Shown one piece after another: positions 8,071-16,878 of a stretch of DNA of 64,000 nt. The position numbers and the translations under genes were made by a program. The notes under the pieces are model-generated. The model did no database searches and was not told the origin of the DNA. It was given only the letters and a program-made list of their open reading frames with translations. This stretch comes from Ruminococcus bromii (GTDB lineage Bacteria > Bacillota > Clostridia > Oscillospirales > Acutalibacteraceae), in NCBI RefSeq assembly GCF_002834225.1, contig NZ_NNSR01000056.1, forward strand, positions 19,910 through 83,909, written 5' to 3'. Positions within the stretch are counted from its first letter, which is position 1. Each line of letters starts with the position of its first letter.

Positions 8071-10314
8071 TTATCCTCCGTTCAAATTTACCGTTATACT
8101 GCCGTCAGCGGTTGAAATAACTGTCGGGCTGATTTCTTTTATAGAATCATAACGCTTTTGAAGCTGCTTTTCAGTTCCCGAAAATATCACGGCTTTGCAT
8201 GATATCAATTCGGAATTTTCGGGTACGGAATCAATCAGCAAATAGTCGGGATTGCGATATTTTTCAGGCAGCTTTGAAACATCTCCGTGTGACGGAACAA
8301 ACAAAGCTGTCGCACTCTTCCCTTTTATATACTGGAACATTGTGTTATCTTCGCAGATTACCTCATCCGTCACCGTATCGGAAAGATTCAGCGTAAAACG
8401 CCGGTTTCCGCCGAAAGTCTGTCGGCTGTTGCCGTCAAAAGCGTTCAAAAGGTTTTGTTTTTCAATGTCACTATCATATACCAAAATATTATTCAAGTCA
8501 AATTTTGTGACTGCAAAGCGTTCAAAAGAAGAGTATTTATTATTCTGATTTGGAATTATCATATATTCAATATCGGAATAGCTTTCGCTGATATCGGCTG
8601 TCACATCATCTGCGCTTGCCCTGTTGCCTCCGCATGAAATCACGGAACAGCTGTCTGGACAATTTACGGTTGCAAAAACACCGTTGCCGACACTGTAAAT
8701 TTTCATTTCACCGTTATCGGCTGTTAAAAGCACATTGAGTGAAGCACCGATTATAAGGACAGAAGCTGATAACAAAACGGAAATTTTAACATAGAATTTT
8801 CGATTATTTATGGTAAACCATCCGCCGATTGCAAGAAAAATGCTGACGCCTATCCACACAAACCAATAGAGCGAATGGGTTTTGACTGTGCTGAACGGGA
8901 GTTGTGAAAAAGTTGACACCAACCACAAAATTGCTTTTGAACATAATCCCGAAACGAGCGCAAACGGGTATGCAAAAAATGATATAAACGGACAGATAAA
9001 AATTACCGAAGACAGCAGAGAACATACAAGAAGTGCCGAAACAAACGGTTCACATAACAGAGAAACAAGTATGACTGTCGGGGAAATTCTGTTGAATGCA
9101 ACAGCGGTTATCGGCAAAATCCACAGAAATGCAGATACTGAAACCGACAGCATATTTACGCAGATTTTAAACAGCCTTTTGATATAATAGACAATCGTTC
9201 CGACAAAACCGTCCTTACGCTTGTTTTTGTAGTGAAAAAATCTAAGCACAGAGCGTTCAATCGGTCTTGACCACAGAATTATGCCCGTCGTTGCCGAAAA
9301 TGAAAGCAGCATTCCGATATCTGCTACCGCATATGGATTGAAAGCTGTCAGGACAATTGCGGCAAAACCAAGGTTATTCAGCGAGTCGGCTATTCTGAGA
9401 TTTGACGATGCAAACGACACAATTATCATCATAATTCCGGCACGGACAACCGAATGTGCAAAGCCCGTTACAGCCATAAAAGCAATAACCGTGAATGTGG
9501 TAAAACCTGTTATTAAAAATCTGTTTTTTGTTAATTTTCTTACCAAGAACAATACAAACGAAGTGATTATAACAAGATGCATTCCCGAAACCACTATTAA
9601 AAACGAAGTGCCTGTCAATGAAAAATCATCTTTAACGCTTGAATCAAGAGCTGTTTTCTCGCCCAAAAGAACGGCACGGCAGAGCGTTGAATAATCCTCC
9701 GGCAACAGCATATCAAGGGAATTTTTCATTGCCCGTCTTATTGAAACCGCAAGTGAATAGAAGGTTGTTGTTTTCTCCCCTGTCGATTCGATTTTGAAGC
9801 CGTCATAGGAATATGCTTTCAGAAAAATTCCGTGACTGATTTGAGAGTTTACATTATTCTTGTATGTATGAGCCGTGAAGTTGACCTTTTCAAAGGGCTC
9901 TGCATCAACATTTGTATATGAAATAATTTGAATTTTCGCATCTGACGGCTGACCGTTGATTTTGTCGGTTTTGATTACGAAGCTGCATGATGAATCGGTG
10001 GTAATGATTTCATCACAGATATATCCGCTTGCTGTAATTTCTTTATCAGAATAATTATTTATGACCGTGTTGTTAATATATTCGGAATAGCCGATTATAT
10101 TGCCCGCAGAATATATTACAGCAAAAGCAAATACGCACAGCGACTTGCCGAATGATTTATTTTTCTTTGAAATAATTAAGAATATACCTACTGCAACGGA
10201 TAACACTCCTAACGAGCCGATTATTGCAAAGACAATTTCGTTAAAATCGGAATAAAAAACGGCTGAAAGGACAAACAGGAAAGTAAATCCTATAAGTCCA
10301 AACAGCCGTTTCAT
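8071..10314 (-). CDS. comEC: ComEC/Rec2-type DNA uptake channel with degenerate C-terminal domain
   Basis: A polytopic protein of the competence channel family. N-terminal helices are followed by an OB-like DUF4131 region (about 75-190), then the Competence domain with some ten helices (about 200-500). The C-terminal third starts near residue 530 with a 'IYSVGNGVFATVN' strand, where ComEC proteins carry a metallo-beta-lactamase-like nuclease. The family's HxHxDH ligands are not there: the aligned stretch reads YMIIPNQNNKYSSF. The ATG at 10312-10314 has AAGGA nine bases upstream; an upstream TTG is unlikely. No other competence genes are adjacent, though comF lies 36 kb away. Confidence 0.88.
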   Translation of the reverse strand: MKRLFGLIGFTFLFVLSAVFYSDFNEIVFAIIGSLGVLSVAVGIFLIISKKNKSFGKSLCVFAFAVIYSAGNIIGYSEYINNTVINNYSDKEITASGYICDEIITTDSSCSFVIKTDKINGQPSDAKIQIISYTNVDAEPFEKVNFTAHTYKNNVNSQISHGIFLKAYSYDGFKIESTGEKTTTFYSLAVSIRRAMKNSLDMLLPEDYSTLCRAVLLGEKTALDSSVKDDFSLTGTSFLIVVSGMHLVIITSFVLFLVRKLTKNRFLITGFTTFTVIAFMAVTGFAHSVVRAGIMMIIVSFASSNLRIADSLNNLGFAAIVLTAFNPYAVADIGMLLSFSATTGIILWSRPIERSVLRFFHYKNKRKDGFVGTIVYYIKRLFKICVNMLSVSVSAFLWILPITAVAFNRISPTVILVSLLCEPFVSALLVCSLLSSVIFICPFISFFAYPFALVSGLCSKAILWLVSTFSQLPFSTVKTHSLYWFVWIGVSIFLAIGGWFTINNRKFYVKISVLLSASVLIIGASLNVLLTADNGEMKIYSVGNGVFATVNCPDSCSVISCGGNRASADDVTADISESYSDIEYMIIPNQNNKYSSFERFAVTKFDLNNILVYDSDIEKQNLLNAFDGNSRQTFGGNRRFTLNLSDTVTDEVICEDNTMFQYIKGKSATALFVPSHGDVSKLPEKYRNPDYLLIDSVPENSELISCKAVIFSGTEKQLQKRYDSIKEISPTVISTADGSITVNLNGG

Positions 10315-10326
10315 AAAAATCAATCC

Positions 10327-10854
10327 TTATTCAGTAATCATTTTTTTAATATAATTATACACTCGGTTACCATTCAATCCTTTTTTGCAATAAAAAGAAT
10401 ATTTATAATTGTTATCATTATATTCTCCTACTACAATTTTACCTTTTTCATTTACAAAATTCGCACCCTTAATTTCAAAAGTCGCCATTGTGGGAGAAAG
10501 TCCGTTTGTATTGACTCCGCTGAGATTTTCACTGTTTTTTACAGCATAGCTGACAGCCTTGCGCAAGGTCACAGTATTGTCAGAGGCAGATTTATCTAAC
10601 GAACAAACCACTTCGATCGCCGTGTATGGAATAGCTCTTACACTTACAATATTTTTCAAACTTTCGCCAAACTTAATTCCGGAAATTTCTTCCGCTTTAT
10701 CAATACTCGCTCCGCAATCTTCCCACTTTTTCAAAGTAACATCTACGGAAGGATTCACGGTTTCAGAGGTACTTGGTGCAGGTAAATCAGAGCAGGAACA
10801 TAGAATACATACCGCTGTCAACACAAAAGCAAGGCATAAACATACTTTTTTCAT
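10327..10854 (-). CDS. Uncharacterised lipoprotein
   Basis: A 175-residue secreted protein with a lipoprotein signal peptide and lipobox LCSC, giving lipidated Cys21. The mature part begins with a Ser/Thr/Pro-rich stretch and then a small mixed domain, without a family I recognise. The ATG has GGAGATG upstream. It lies 12 bases before the comEC start on the same strand and is probably the first gene of that transcript. Confidence 0.75.
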   Translation of the reverse strand: MKKVCLCLAFVLTAVCILCSCSDLPAPSTSETVNPSVDVTLKKWEDCGASIDKAEEISGIKFGESLKNIVSVRAIPYTAIEVVCSLDKSASDNTVTLRKAVSYAVKNSENLSGVNTNGLSPTMATFEIKGANFVNEKGKIVVGEYNDNNYKYSFYCKKGLNGNRVYNYIKKMITE

Positions 10855-11143
10855 AATGGCATCTCCTTTTATTATTTATTTGGTTATTTTTATCTACAAA
10901 AAAACAATTAGTCCATTTTTATTACTTCAAGTATATCATTTTTTGGTATTTTTATAATATCATATAGAATTTCATTTGTCAATATAAATATTATTTTTTA
11001 AAAATATTTATATTTTTGTTTATTTTGCTGCTATCTCTTCTCATTAAATTATCTATTCACCACTGTTTCTATTCAATTATTTATAAGTTGAACAATTTCT
11101 ACACTTTAATTTTTACACTTTATATCTATGGTATAAAAAAGGA
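10855..11143. other. AT-rich intergenic stretch
   Basis: About 290 very AT-rich bases between the lipoprotein start and the terminator of the next operon. It presumably holds the promoter of the lipoprotein-comEC unit. No ORF with a ribosome site or clear structure was seen. Confidence 0.5.
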
Positions 11144-11197
11144 AAACAGCCGTCAAAATATGCGGACGGTATAATCTGCACACTTCAACAGCTGTTT
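11144..11197 (-). terminator. Two-stem terminator after phosphoribosyltransferase gene
   Basis: On the minus strand the outer stem AAACAGC/GCTGTTT encloses an inner CCGTC/GACGG stem, and a CC plus six Ts follow. The position fits the end of the HIT/phosphoribosyltransferase transcript. Confidence 0.6.
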
Positions 11198-11223
11198 AAA
11201 TTTGATTTTATAATTACTCAGTA

Positions 11224-11760
11224 TTACTTAAAGAAAAGCGGAAGTTCGCTGAGGAATATAATGTCATCTCTGTCCTTAGCGTCACCTTCGGCAAGGACTG
11301 ATGCCCTGCCAACGATATTTGCGCCTGTTTTTTCAACGAGCGTTTCAAGAGCGTGAAGACTTTCGCCTGTTGAAATTACATCATCAACAAGAAGAACTCT
11401 CTTGCCGTTGAGAAGATTTACATCATCTTCGCCGAGGTAGAGTTTCTGTTCGTTTTTTGTTGTGATTGAATTAACGGTCACTCCGATAGGATTGCCCATA
11501 TAAACCTTAACGCTTTTTCTTGCGACAACATAGTTTCTGCAGCCCTGACGAGCCATTTCATAGCAAAGCGGAATACCCTTTGCTTCGGCAGTCACAACAA
11601 CATCGTGTTCGGGAACACGCTTGAGGAGTTCTCTTGCGGCAACCTCTGTCATCTCAATGTCACCAAACATAATAAATGCGGCAATATCAAGCTTATCGTT
11701 TACAGGGAATTTTCTGAGTTCTCTGTCAAGTCCTTCAATGTTAATCTTATATGTATCCAT
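11224..11760 (-). CDS. Adenine/xanthine-type phosphoribosyltransferase
   Basis: A type I phosphoribosyltransferase of 178 residues that should join a purine base to PRPP in nucleotide salvage. The PRPP-binding loop VLLVDDVISTGES lies near residues 122-134, and the upstream AEAKGIPL block resembles adenine phosphoribosyltransferase. The purine specificity cannot be fixed by eye; Apt is most likely. AAAAGGGG precedes the ATG. It starts 15 bases after the HIT gene. Confidence 0.85.
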   Translation of the reverse strand: MDTYKINIEGLDRELRKFPVNDKLDIAAFIMFGDIEMTEVAARELLKRVPEHDVVVTAEAKGIPLCYEMARQGCRNYVVARKSVKVYMGNPIGVTVNSITTKNEQKLYLGEDDVNLLNGKRVLLVDDVISTGESLHALETLVEKTGANIVGRASVLAEGDAKDRDDIIFLSELPLFFK

Positions 11761-11775
11761 TATTGCAGTCCCCTT

Positions 11776-12117
11776 TTACGCCATTGTGCCATTGAGCTTT
11801 TTGCCGCCGAGGATGTGGAAATGCATATGCTTTACGCTCTGACAGCCGTCCTCGCCGCAGTTATTTACAATACGGTATCCGTTTGTAAGTCCGAGTGATT
11901 TTGTAATTTCGGGAATTTTAGTGAAAATGTGAGCAATATTGCCGACATTTCCTTCATTAACTGCGTCTGCACAGCAGATGTGTTCCTTTGGAATTACAAG
12001 CACATGAACGGGAGCCTGTGGTTCAAGATCATAGAAAGCGAGAATTTTTTCGTCTTCATAAACTTTTTTTGACGGAATTGAGCCGTCAACGATTTTGCAG
12101 AAAATACAATCTGACAT
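11776..12117 (-). CDS. HIT family hydrolase (HinT-like)
   Basis: A 113-residue nucleotide-binding hydrolase of the histidine triad family, which cleaves purine nucleoside phosphoramidates. The triad appears as HMHFHILGG near residues 97-105. The N-terminus CIFCKIVDGSIPSKKVYED is the standard HIT opening, and the CxxC could bind zinc. AGAGGT precedes the ATG. It is likely co-transcribed with the downstream phosphoribosyltransferase, giving a small nucleotide salvage pair. Confidence 0.92.
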   Translation of the reverse strand: MSDCIFCKIVDGSIPSKKVYEDEKILAFYDLEPQAPVHVLVIPKEHICCADAVNEGNVGNIAHIFTKIPEITKSLGLTNGYRIVNNCGEDGCQSVKHMHFHILGGKKLNGTMA

Positions 12118-12230
12118 TTTAATTCAACCTCTCAATATAATTTATTTTCCGTATCAGAAATATTTAAAATACAACAAATATCATACCAAAGTTATTGTAC
12201 AACCAAATCACTTTTCGGTCAATACTGCCG

Positions 12231-12956
12231 TCATTTTTTGGCTGTAATTTTCTTTTCTTCACCTTTAAGAAGTCTTTTGATGTTTTCTTTGTGCTTTACA
12301 AGAACGAAAACGCCGATTAAAAGAGCCGCCGCAGTTGAGAAAATTACATATGTAAGAGAATAATCCTTGTAAATTATGAAGTCAAAGATAAATGTCATTG
12401 CAAAGGTGTAAGGCGCATAGAGAATCGCACAGAGAACACTTGCAAGTGATATGATTTTTGAGCAGAGGAAGATAATTAGAAAAGTTACAATAATTGCGAT
12501 AAATACACGCCAATCCTCTGTCAGCATAAGAGCGGCGGCGGTTACAACACCCTTACCGCCCTTAAAGTGAAAATACACGGGGTATGAATGTCCGAGAATA
12601 CAGAAAATACCTGCAACATATTTTCCGCAGTTGATAAGCTCGTTTATAAAAACAGGGCTTTCACCCTGAAATGCAACCGATGCAAACGAAAAGATGAAAC
12701 CACCGATAAGCACGGCGATAATACACTTCAGTGCGTCACACACAATGGTGATAATTGCCGGAACTTTACCGACACTGCGCAGTACATTTGTAAAGCCTGC
12801 ATTGCCGCTGCCCATTTGACGGATATCCTTTTTACCCTTTGTCACAATGCCTGTGACAAGAACAGCCGTGTTGATACTGCCGAGAAGATACGCAATCAAT
12901 GCCGAAAGCAGAATCATCCACCAACAGTTTGCTAAAATTGCCGAAATATGCTCCAT
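12231..12956 (-). CDS. plsY: Acyl-phosphate glycerol-3-phosphate acyltransferase
   Basis: This membrane enzyme transfers an acyl group from acyl phosphate to glycerol-3-phosphate, the first committed step of phospholipid synthesis. The motifs GSGNAGFTNVLR (about residues 48-59) and FKGGKGVVT (about 135-143) are diagnostic, with about five to six membrane helices. At 241 residues it is somewhat long for PlsY. Its ATG overlaps the der stop as TAATG, so it is translationally coupled to der. Confidence 0.95.
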   Translation of the reverse strand: MEHISAILANCWWMILLSALIAYLLGSINTAVLVTGIVTKGKKDIRQMGSGNAGFTNVLRSVGKVPAIITIVCDALKCIIAVLIGGFIFSFASVAFQGESPVFINELINCGKYVAGIFCILGHSYPVYFHFKGGKGVVTAAALMLTEDWRVFIAIIVTFLIIFLCSKIISLASVLCAILYAPYTFAMTFIFDFIIYKDYSLTYVIFSTAAALLIGVFVLVKHKENIKRLLKGEEKKITAKK

Positions 12957-14278
12957 TACTTTTCTCCTCTCTCTCTTACCACAATTTTGATCGGCGTACC
13001 CTCAAGAGCAAAAGCCTCACGGATTCTGTTTTCAAGATAACGCTGATATGAGAAGTGGAAAAGCTGTGCATTGTTGCAGAAGAAAACGAATGTCGGCGGT
13101 TTTACGGAAGCCTGAGTCATATAGAAAATTTTAAGTCGCTTACCCTTGTCCGACGGCGGCTGAACTCTTGTTGTAGCCTGTGCAAGAAGTTCGTTGAGCA
13201 TACCTGTTCTGATTCTGCGGTTTGCGCTGTCATTACAGCTTATGATATATTCAAACAGCCTGTCGATACGCATACCTGTTTTTGCGGAAATAAATACCTT
13301 TGGCGCATATGACATAAAAGCAAAATCTGCGTCAAGCTTTTTGCGGAACTCCTGCATTGTCTTATCGTTCTTTTCGACAGCGTCCCACTTGTTTACGGCA
13401 ATTACACACGCTCTGCCTGCCTCATGCGCAAGACCTGCAACCTTGGTATCCTGTTCTGTAACACCCTCTGTCGCATCGATCATAATAACGCACACATCAC
13501 TGCGTTCAATCGCCATTTTTGCACGAATAATACTGTATTTTTCGATATTATCATAGATTTTGCTCTGACGGCGGAGTCCTGCGGTATCGGTAAAGTTGAA
13601 TTTTCCGTACTTGTTTTCAACAAGCGTGTCGATTGTGTCACGGGTTGTGCCTGCTATATCAGACACAATACAGCGTTCCTCGTTTGTAATTTTGTTTACA
13701 AGAGATGACTTGCCTGCGTTCGGCTTGCCGATTACCGCAACATTGATAATTGTGCCGTCATCTTCCGCATTTTCATCATAATCAAAGCTTGAAAAAGCCT
13801 TGTCTAAAAGGTCGCCCGTACCGTAACCGTGAACGGCTGAAACCTCGATAGGATCGCCTAAACCGAGATTGTAAAACTCATAGAATTCAGGTGACGGTTC
13901 GCCGAGTGTGTCACACTTGTTTACACAAAGCACAACAGGCTTGCCCGACTTCTGGAGCATCTGTGCAACATCCATATCCGTTGCCACCATGCCCGACTTG
14001 CAGTCTGTTACAAGAATAATAACATTAGCCGTGTCGATTGCAAGCTGAGCCTGACGGCGCATCTGCACAAGAATAATATCATCTGATTTCGGTTCAATAC
14101 CGCCTGTGTCAACAATAAAGGCAGTTTTTCCGCACCATTCCACCTCACCGTATATTCTGTCACGGGTAACACCGGGAGTATCGTCAACAATTGACAATCT
14201 CTGACCGATGAGTTTATTGAAAAGCGTTGACTTTCCCACATTTGGTCTGCCGACAACGGCAATTACGGGTTTGTTCAT
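12956..14278 (-). CDS. der: Ribosome-assembly GTPase Der (EngA)
   Basis: A double-G-domain GTPase needed for 50S subunit assembly. The first G domain shows GRPNVGKS near residue 8 and DTPGVTRD. The second shows GKPNAGKSS near 188 and NKWD near 300. A KH-like domain forms the C-terminus. The ATG at 14276-14278 has AAGGA eight bases before it; an upstream TTG would add seven residues and is rejected. It starts four bases after the DUF512 gene and overlaps plsY. I recall the DUF512-der-plsY order from other Clostridia. Confidence 0.97.
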   Translation of the reverse strand: MNKPVIAVVGRPNVGKSTLFNKLIGQRLSIVDDTPGVTRDRIYGEVEWCGKTAFIVDTGGIEPKSDDIILVQMRRQAQLAIDTANVIILVTDCKSGMVATDMDVAQMLQKSGKPVVLCVNKCDTLGEPSPEFYEFYNLGLGDPIEVSAVHGYGTGDLLDKAFSSFDYDENAEDDGTIINVAVIGKPNAGKSSLVNKITNEERCIVSDIAGTTRDTIDTLVENKYGKFNFTDTAGLRRQSKIYDNIEKYSIIRAKMAIERSDVCVIMIDATEGVTEQDTKVAGLAHEAGRACVIAVNKWDAVEKNDKTMQEFRKKLDADFAFMSYAPKVFISAKTGMRIDRLFEYIISCNDSANRRIRTGMLNELLAQATTRVQPPSDKGKRLKIFYMTQASVKPPTFVFFCNNAQLFHFSYQRYLENRIREAFALEGTPIKIVVRERGEK

Positions 14279-14282
14279 CTTA

Positions 14283-15590
14283 TCAGTCCTTTCCTGCAAT
14301 TACAGCCTCTACAAGGTCGTTTCCGTTGTTATTGACGGGAACAAGAGTTACACCGAGTTCCCGTTCAACATCATCTGTTGAAACATCATCAAGAAACAAA
14401 TCGTTTTCAAAACGGAGCATTGATGACGTGATAATAAGCCTGTCACCAAGGTCATCGTCACGGAGCTGATCAATAAGATCACCGCCCGTGACAAGTCCCG
14501 ACACATTTACTCCGCCGCCGAAAAAGTTGTTCTTAATCGCCCTTGTATTTATAGTTATATTCGGGAATTTTTCGTTAATCATCGACATAATCCGCTTCAT
14601 GTACGGAAACACACCCTCGCCGCAGGCAATTGTTACCTTATGGCAAAGGCTTTCGTCTGCATCAAGCTCTTCAAGCTTCCAGCCGACATCATCGGTCAGA
14701 TACGCAATCATACCGATTCCGTCCTCAAGAGCGGAAAAGTCCTCATAAAATTCAGGTGACGGGATTTCTCTTTCGGCAAGGAGGTAAAATTCATCACCCG
14801 GAAAGAAAATTCGTCTGCCGTGCTTTTTGACGCACTCATCACCCATTTTTTCAATTATATCAATTGTCTGCCCTGCCGTTTCCTTATTATAAGGAACAAG
14901 CGGATAAAGGTTTTCACGGTAGCGTGTAAGTCCTACAGGAACAATCGCAGTCATATTAACACCGAGGTTTTCAAGATCGGTCAATGTTCTGACAAGCTCG
15001 TCACCGTCATTGATTCCCGGACAGGAAACAATTTGACAGTTAAGCGTTATTCCTGCGTCTGCAAAGCGTTTGAGATATTTTAGCGTATCGCCCGCAAAGC
15101 GGTTATTCATCATCTTGCAACGAAGCTCGGGGTTTGTTGTGTGAACCGACACATTTATCGGGCTTATGTGCATTTTTATAATTCGGTCAATTTCGTGCTC
15201 TGTAATATTTGTCAGCGTGATATAGTTGCCGAACAAAAACGAAAGTCGGCTGTCATCGTCCTTGAAATAGAGCGACTCACGCATTCCCTTCGGAAGCTGG
15301 TCAATAAAGCAGAAAATGCACTTGTTGCGGCACGAATGCTGTTTGTCCATAAGATAGGTTTCAAACTCAAGACCGATTTCCTCATATTCGCCCTTGGTCA
15401 TTTCTATGGTACGAACATTTTTGTCCTCATCCTCAACCTCAAGAGTAAGCTTGCGATTTACCTGATAAAATCGGTAATCGAGAACATCGACAATCTCGTT
15501 TGAATTGATTGAAAGAAGGGTTTCTCCCTTTTTTATTCCTGCTTTGTCGGCATGACTGCCGATTGTGACATCATAAATTTTAACAGCCAC
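14283..15590 (-). CDS. DUF512 protein: PDZ domain plus radical SAM
   Basis: An N-terminal PDZ-like segment (about 1-60) is followed by a radical SAM core with the cluster motif CRNKCIFCF near residues 90-98, then the DUF512 region. The function of the family is not established; a redox or modification role is assumed from the fold. The GTG at 15588-15590 follows GAGGTGAAG and is preferred over the GTG ten codons upstream, because the sequence starting 'AVKIYDVTIGSHADKAGI' aligns with the usual PDZ opening. It is followed by der after four bases. Confidence 0.88.
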   Translation of the reverse strand: MAVKIYDVTIGSHADKAGIKKGETLLSINSNEIVDVLDYRFYQVNRKLTLEVEDEDKNVRTIEMTKGEYEEIGLEFETYLMDKQHSCRNKCIFCFIDQLPKGMRESLYFKDDDSRLSFLFGNYITLTNITEHEIDRIIKMHISPINVSVHTTNPELRCKMMNNRFAGDTLKYLKRFADAGITLNCQIVSCPGINDGDELVRTLTDLENLGVNMTAIVPVGLTRYRENLYPLVPYNKETAGQTIDIIEKMGDECVKKHGRRIFFPGDEFYLLAEREIPSPEFYEDFSALEDGIGMIAYLTDDVGWKLEELDADESLCHKVTIACGEGVFPYMKRIMSMINEKFPNITINTRAIKNNFFGGGVNVSGLVTGGDLIDQLRDDDLGDRLIITSSMLRFENDLFLDDVSTDDVERELGVTLVPVNNNGNDLVEAVIAGKD

Positions 15591-15746
15591 ACCTTCACCT
15601 CGCAAAAGATTTTTATACACACATTTATTTTACACAAAACAGCGTTTTTAATCAACAGATTTGCAGATTGTTTTGAATAATTCGTAAATTTTGCAAAACA
15701 AAAGGGCGAACAGATAACTGCCGCCCGTAATGCTTGTAATAAAAAA

Positions 15747-15935
15747 TTACTGTTCATCTTTCTTTACAACAACCTGTCTGCCGTTGTACATACCACAGTT
15801 TGTGCAAGCCTTGTGAGCTGCTGTTAATTCACCGCAGTTAGGACAAGCAGTAAGTTCAGGAGCATTGATCTTCCATACTGTTGAACGTCTTGAGCTCTTT
15901 CTTGCGTGTGATGTTTTGTTCTTGGGTACTGCCAT
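15747..15935 (-). CDS. rpmF: 50S ribosomal protein L32
   Basis: A 62-residue ribosomal protein with the standard MAVPKNKTSHARKSSRRST opening. Two CxxC pairs (CPNCGE and CTNCGM, about residues 34-50) form the zinc ribbon, so this is the zinc-binding form. GGAGG lies upstream. It is preceded by the yceD-like gene, the usual arrangement. Confidence 0.98.
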   Translation of the reverse strand: MAVPKNKTSHARKSSRRSTVWKINAPELTACPNCGELTAAHKACTNCGMYNGRQVVVKKDEQ

Positions 15936-15962
15936 TACAAAAACCTCCTTACAAAATTTATC

Positions 15963-16457
15963 TTAGTCAATCAACTGTTTAAGTATCTCAAGTCTTGGAT
16001 CCGTTTGACGCTTATCACAGGAACATTCACCGTTGTTGAGGTTTTGTCCGCAAATCTGACACAGACCTTTGCAATCGTCCCTGCAAAGATTCTTTGACGG
16101 GAGCGAAAGAAAAATGTCAGAAATTACAACATCATCAAGCTCGAGTGTAAAATCAGGTGTTTCAATATAGTCGTCATTGTCCTCATCGGCAAGAGTCTGA
16201 ATAAGCCTGTGTTCAAAGCTCATATTCATCTCTCTTGTATAAGGCTCACCGCAACGGTCACAGTCACGGCTGTAATCAAAGTGTGCGTTGATTACAAGAG
16301 TAATCAAACTTGCTCTGTTTGTTGCTTTAGCAGTCACGACAACGGGAGTTTTGAATGGATAAACTCCGTCAACATCAAGACCTGACAAGTCAAGGTTATA
16401 TTCAACTTGTTTTTCTTCACCGTCATTCTGAAAGACGGATTTAAGCTCAAAAAGCAT
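15963..16457 (-). CDS. DUF177 (YceD) family protein
   Basis: The YceD family is linked to large-subunit rRNA accumulation and is usually encoded directly before rpmF, as here. The C-terminal region has CRDDCKGLCQICGQNLN followed by CSCDK and DPR, the typical cysteine-bearing YceD tail. The ATG at 16455-16457 has AGAGGTG upstream. Longer starts reach into non-coding sequence. Confidence 0.9.
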   Translation of the reverse strand: MLFELKSVFQNDGEEKQVEYNLDLSGLDVDGVYPFKTPVVVTAKATNRASLITLVINAHFDYSRDCDRCGEPYTREMNMSFEHRLIQTLADEDNDDYIETPDFTLELDDVVISDIFLSLPSKNLCRDDCKGLCQICGQNLNNGECSCDKRQTDPRLEILKQLID

Positions 16458-16703
16458 ATCTGCACCTCTTGACAGCATAGACACATATTAAAACGCTGTT
16501 TATTATTATACAAAAGGATTGTCCCTTTGTCAACTAAAAAATACAAGAAAATAGGCTGTTTTTTTTGAGAATTTATGACAATGTTAGCTAATTTTCCTAT
16601 ATAGAATTTTAAGCCTGCAAGGTTGTTCAAGAAGTTACTTTGCACTTGATTTTCGGTTTTCATTATACCCCTTAAACATATATAATGCAATAATAAATTG
16701 CAG

Positions 16704-16732
16704 TTGACATAAAGCGGAATTTGTGATAGCAT
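16704..16732 (+). promoter_or_regulatory. Promoter of the queuosine-salvage transcript
   Basis: TTGACA (16704-16709), a 17-base spacer and TAGCAT (16727-16732). Initiation around 16739 would start the RNA just before the structured leader. Confidence 0.55.
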
Positions 16733-16737
16733 ACTGT

Positions 16738-16820
16738 GTGGCAGTTCGTAACCATCCTGCCGGAAGGACGCCGATAGGCTGCTCCTTCTATCAAAACTAA
16801 GGAGAAAGGCACAGGACTTT
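16738..16820 (+). ncRNA. preQ1-type riboswitch candidate (class III-like)
   Basis: This is a compact structured leader. GCAG/CTGC pairs at 16741-44/16757-60. CTCCTT (16782-16787) pairs with AAGGAG (16799-16804). The A-rich segment CAAAACTAAGGAG at 16792-16804 resembles the 3' tail of preQ1 aptamers, where an ACUAAGGAG-like strand forms a pseudoknot. The genes downstream are a QueL-like enzyme and a YhhQ-type queuosine-precursor transporter, which is the expected regulon. The class III suggestion rests on memory of Ruminococcaceae examples and on overall length. A covariance search is needed to fix the class. Confidence 0.65.
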
Positions 16821-16833
16821 TTACGCCCTTTTT

Positions 16834-16862
16834 GCACCCTCTTTTGTGTGGGTGCTTTTTTT
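16834..16862 (+). terminator. Intrinsic terminator between riboswitch and queL-like gene
   Basis: GCACCC (16834-16839) pairs with GGGTGC (16850-16855), followed by seven Ts, 16 bases before the start codon. It suggests the leader controls transcription rather than translation of the operon. Confidence 0.8.
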
Positions 16863-16878
16863 GTGCCGGAAAGAGAGT

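Noticed and set aside
16334..16837. Open frame on the minus strand upstream of the yceD-like gene
   Set aside because: It overlaps the riboswitch leader and the yceD-like gene in another frame, and has no recognisable motif.
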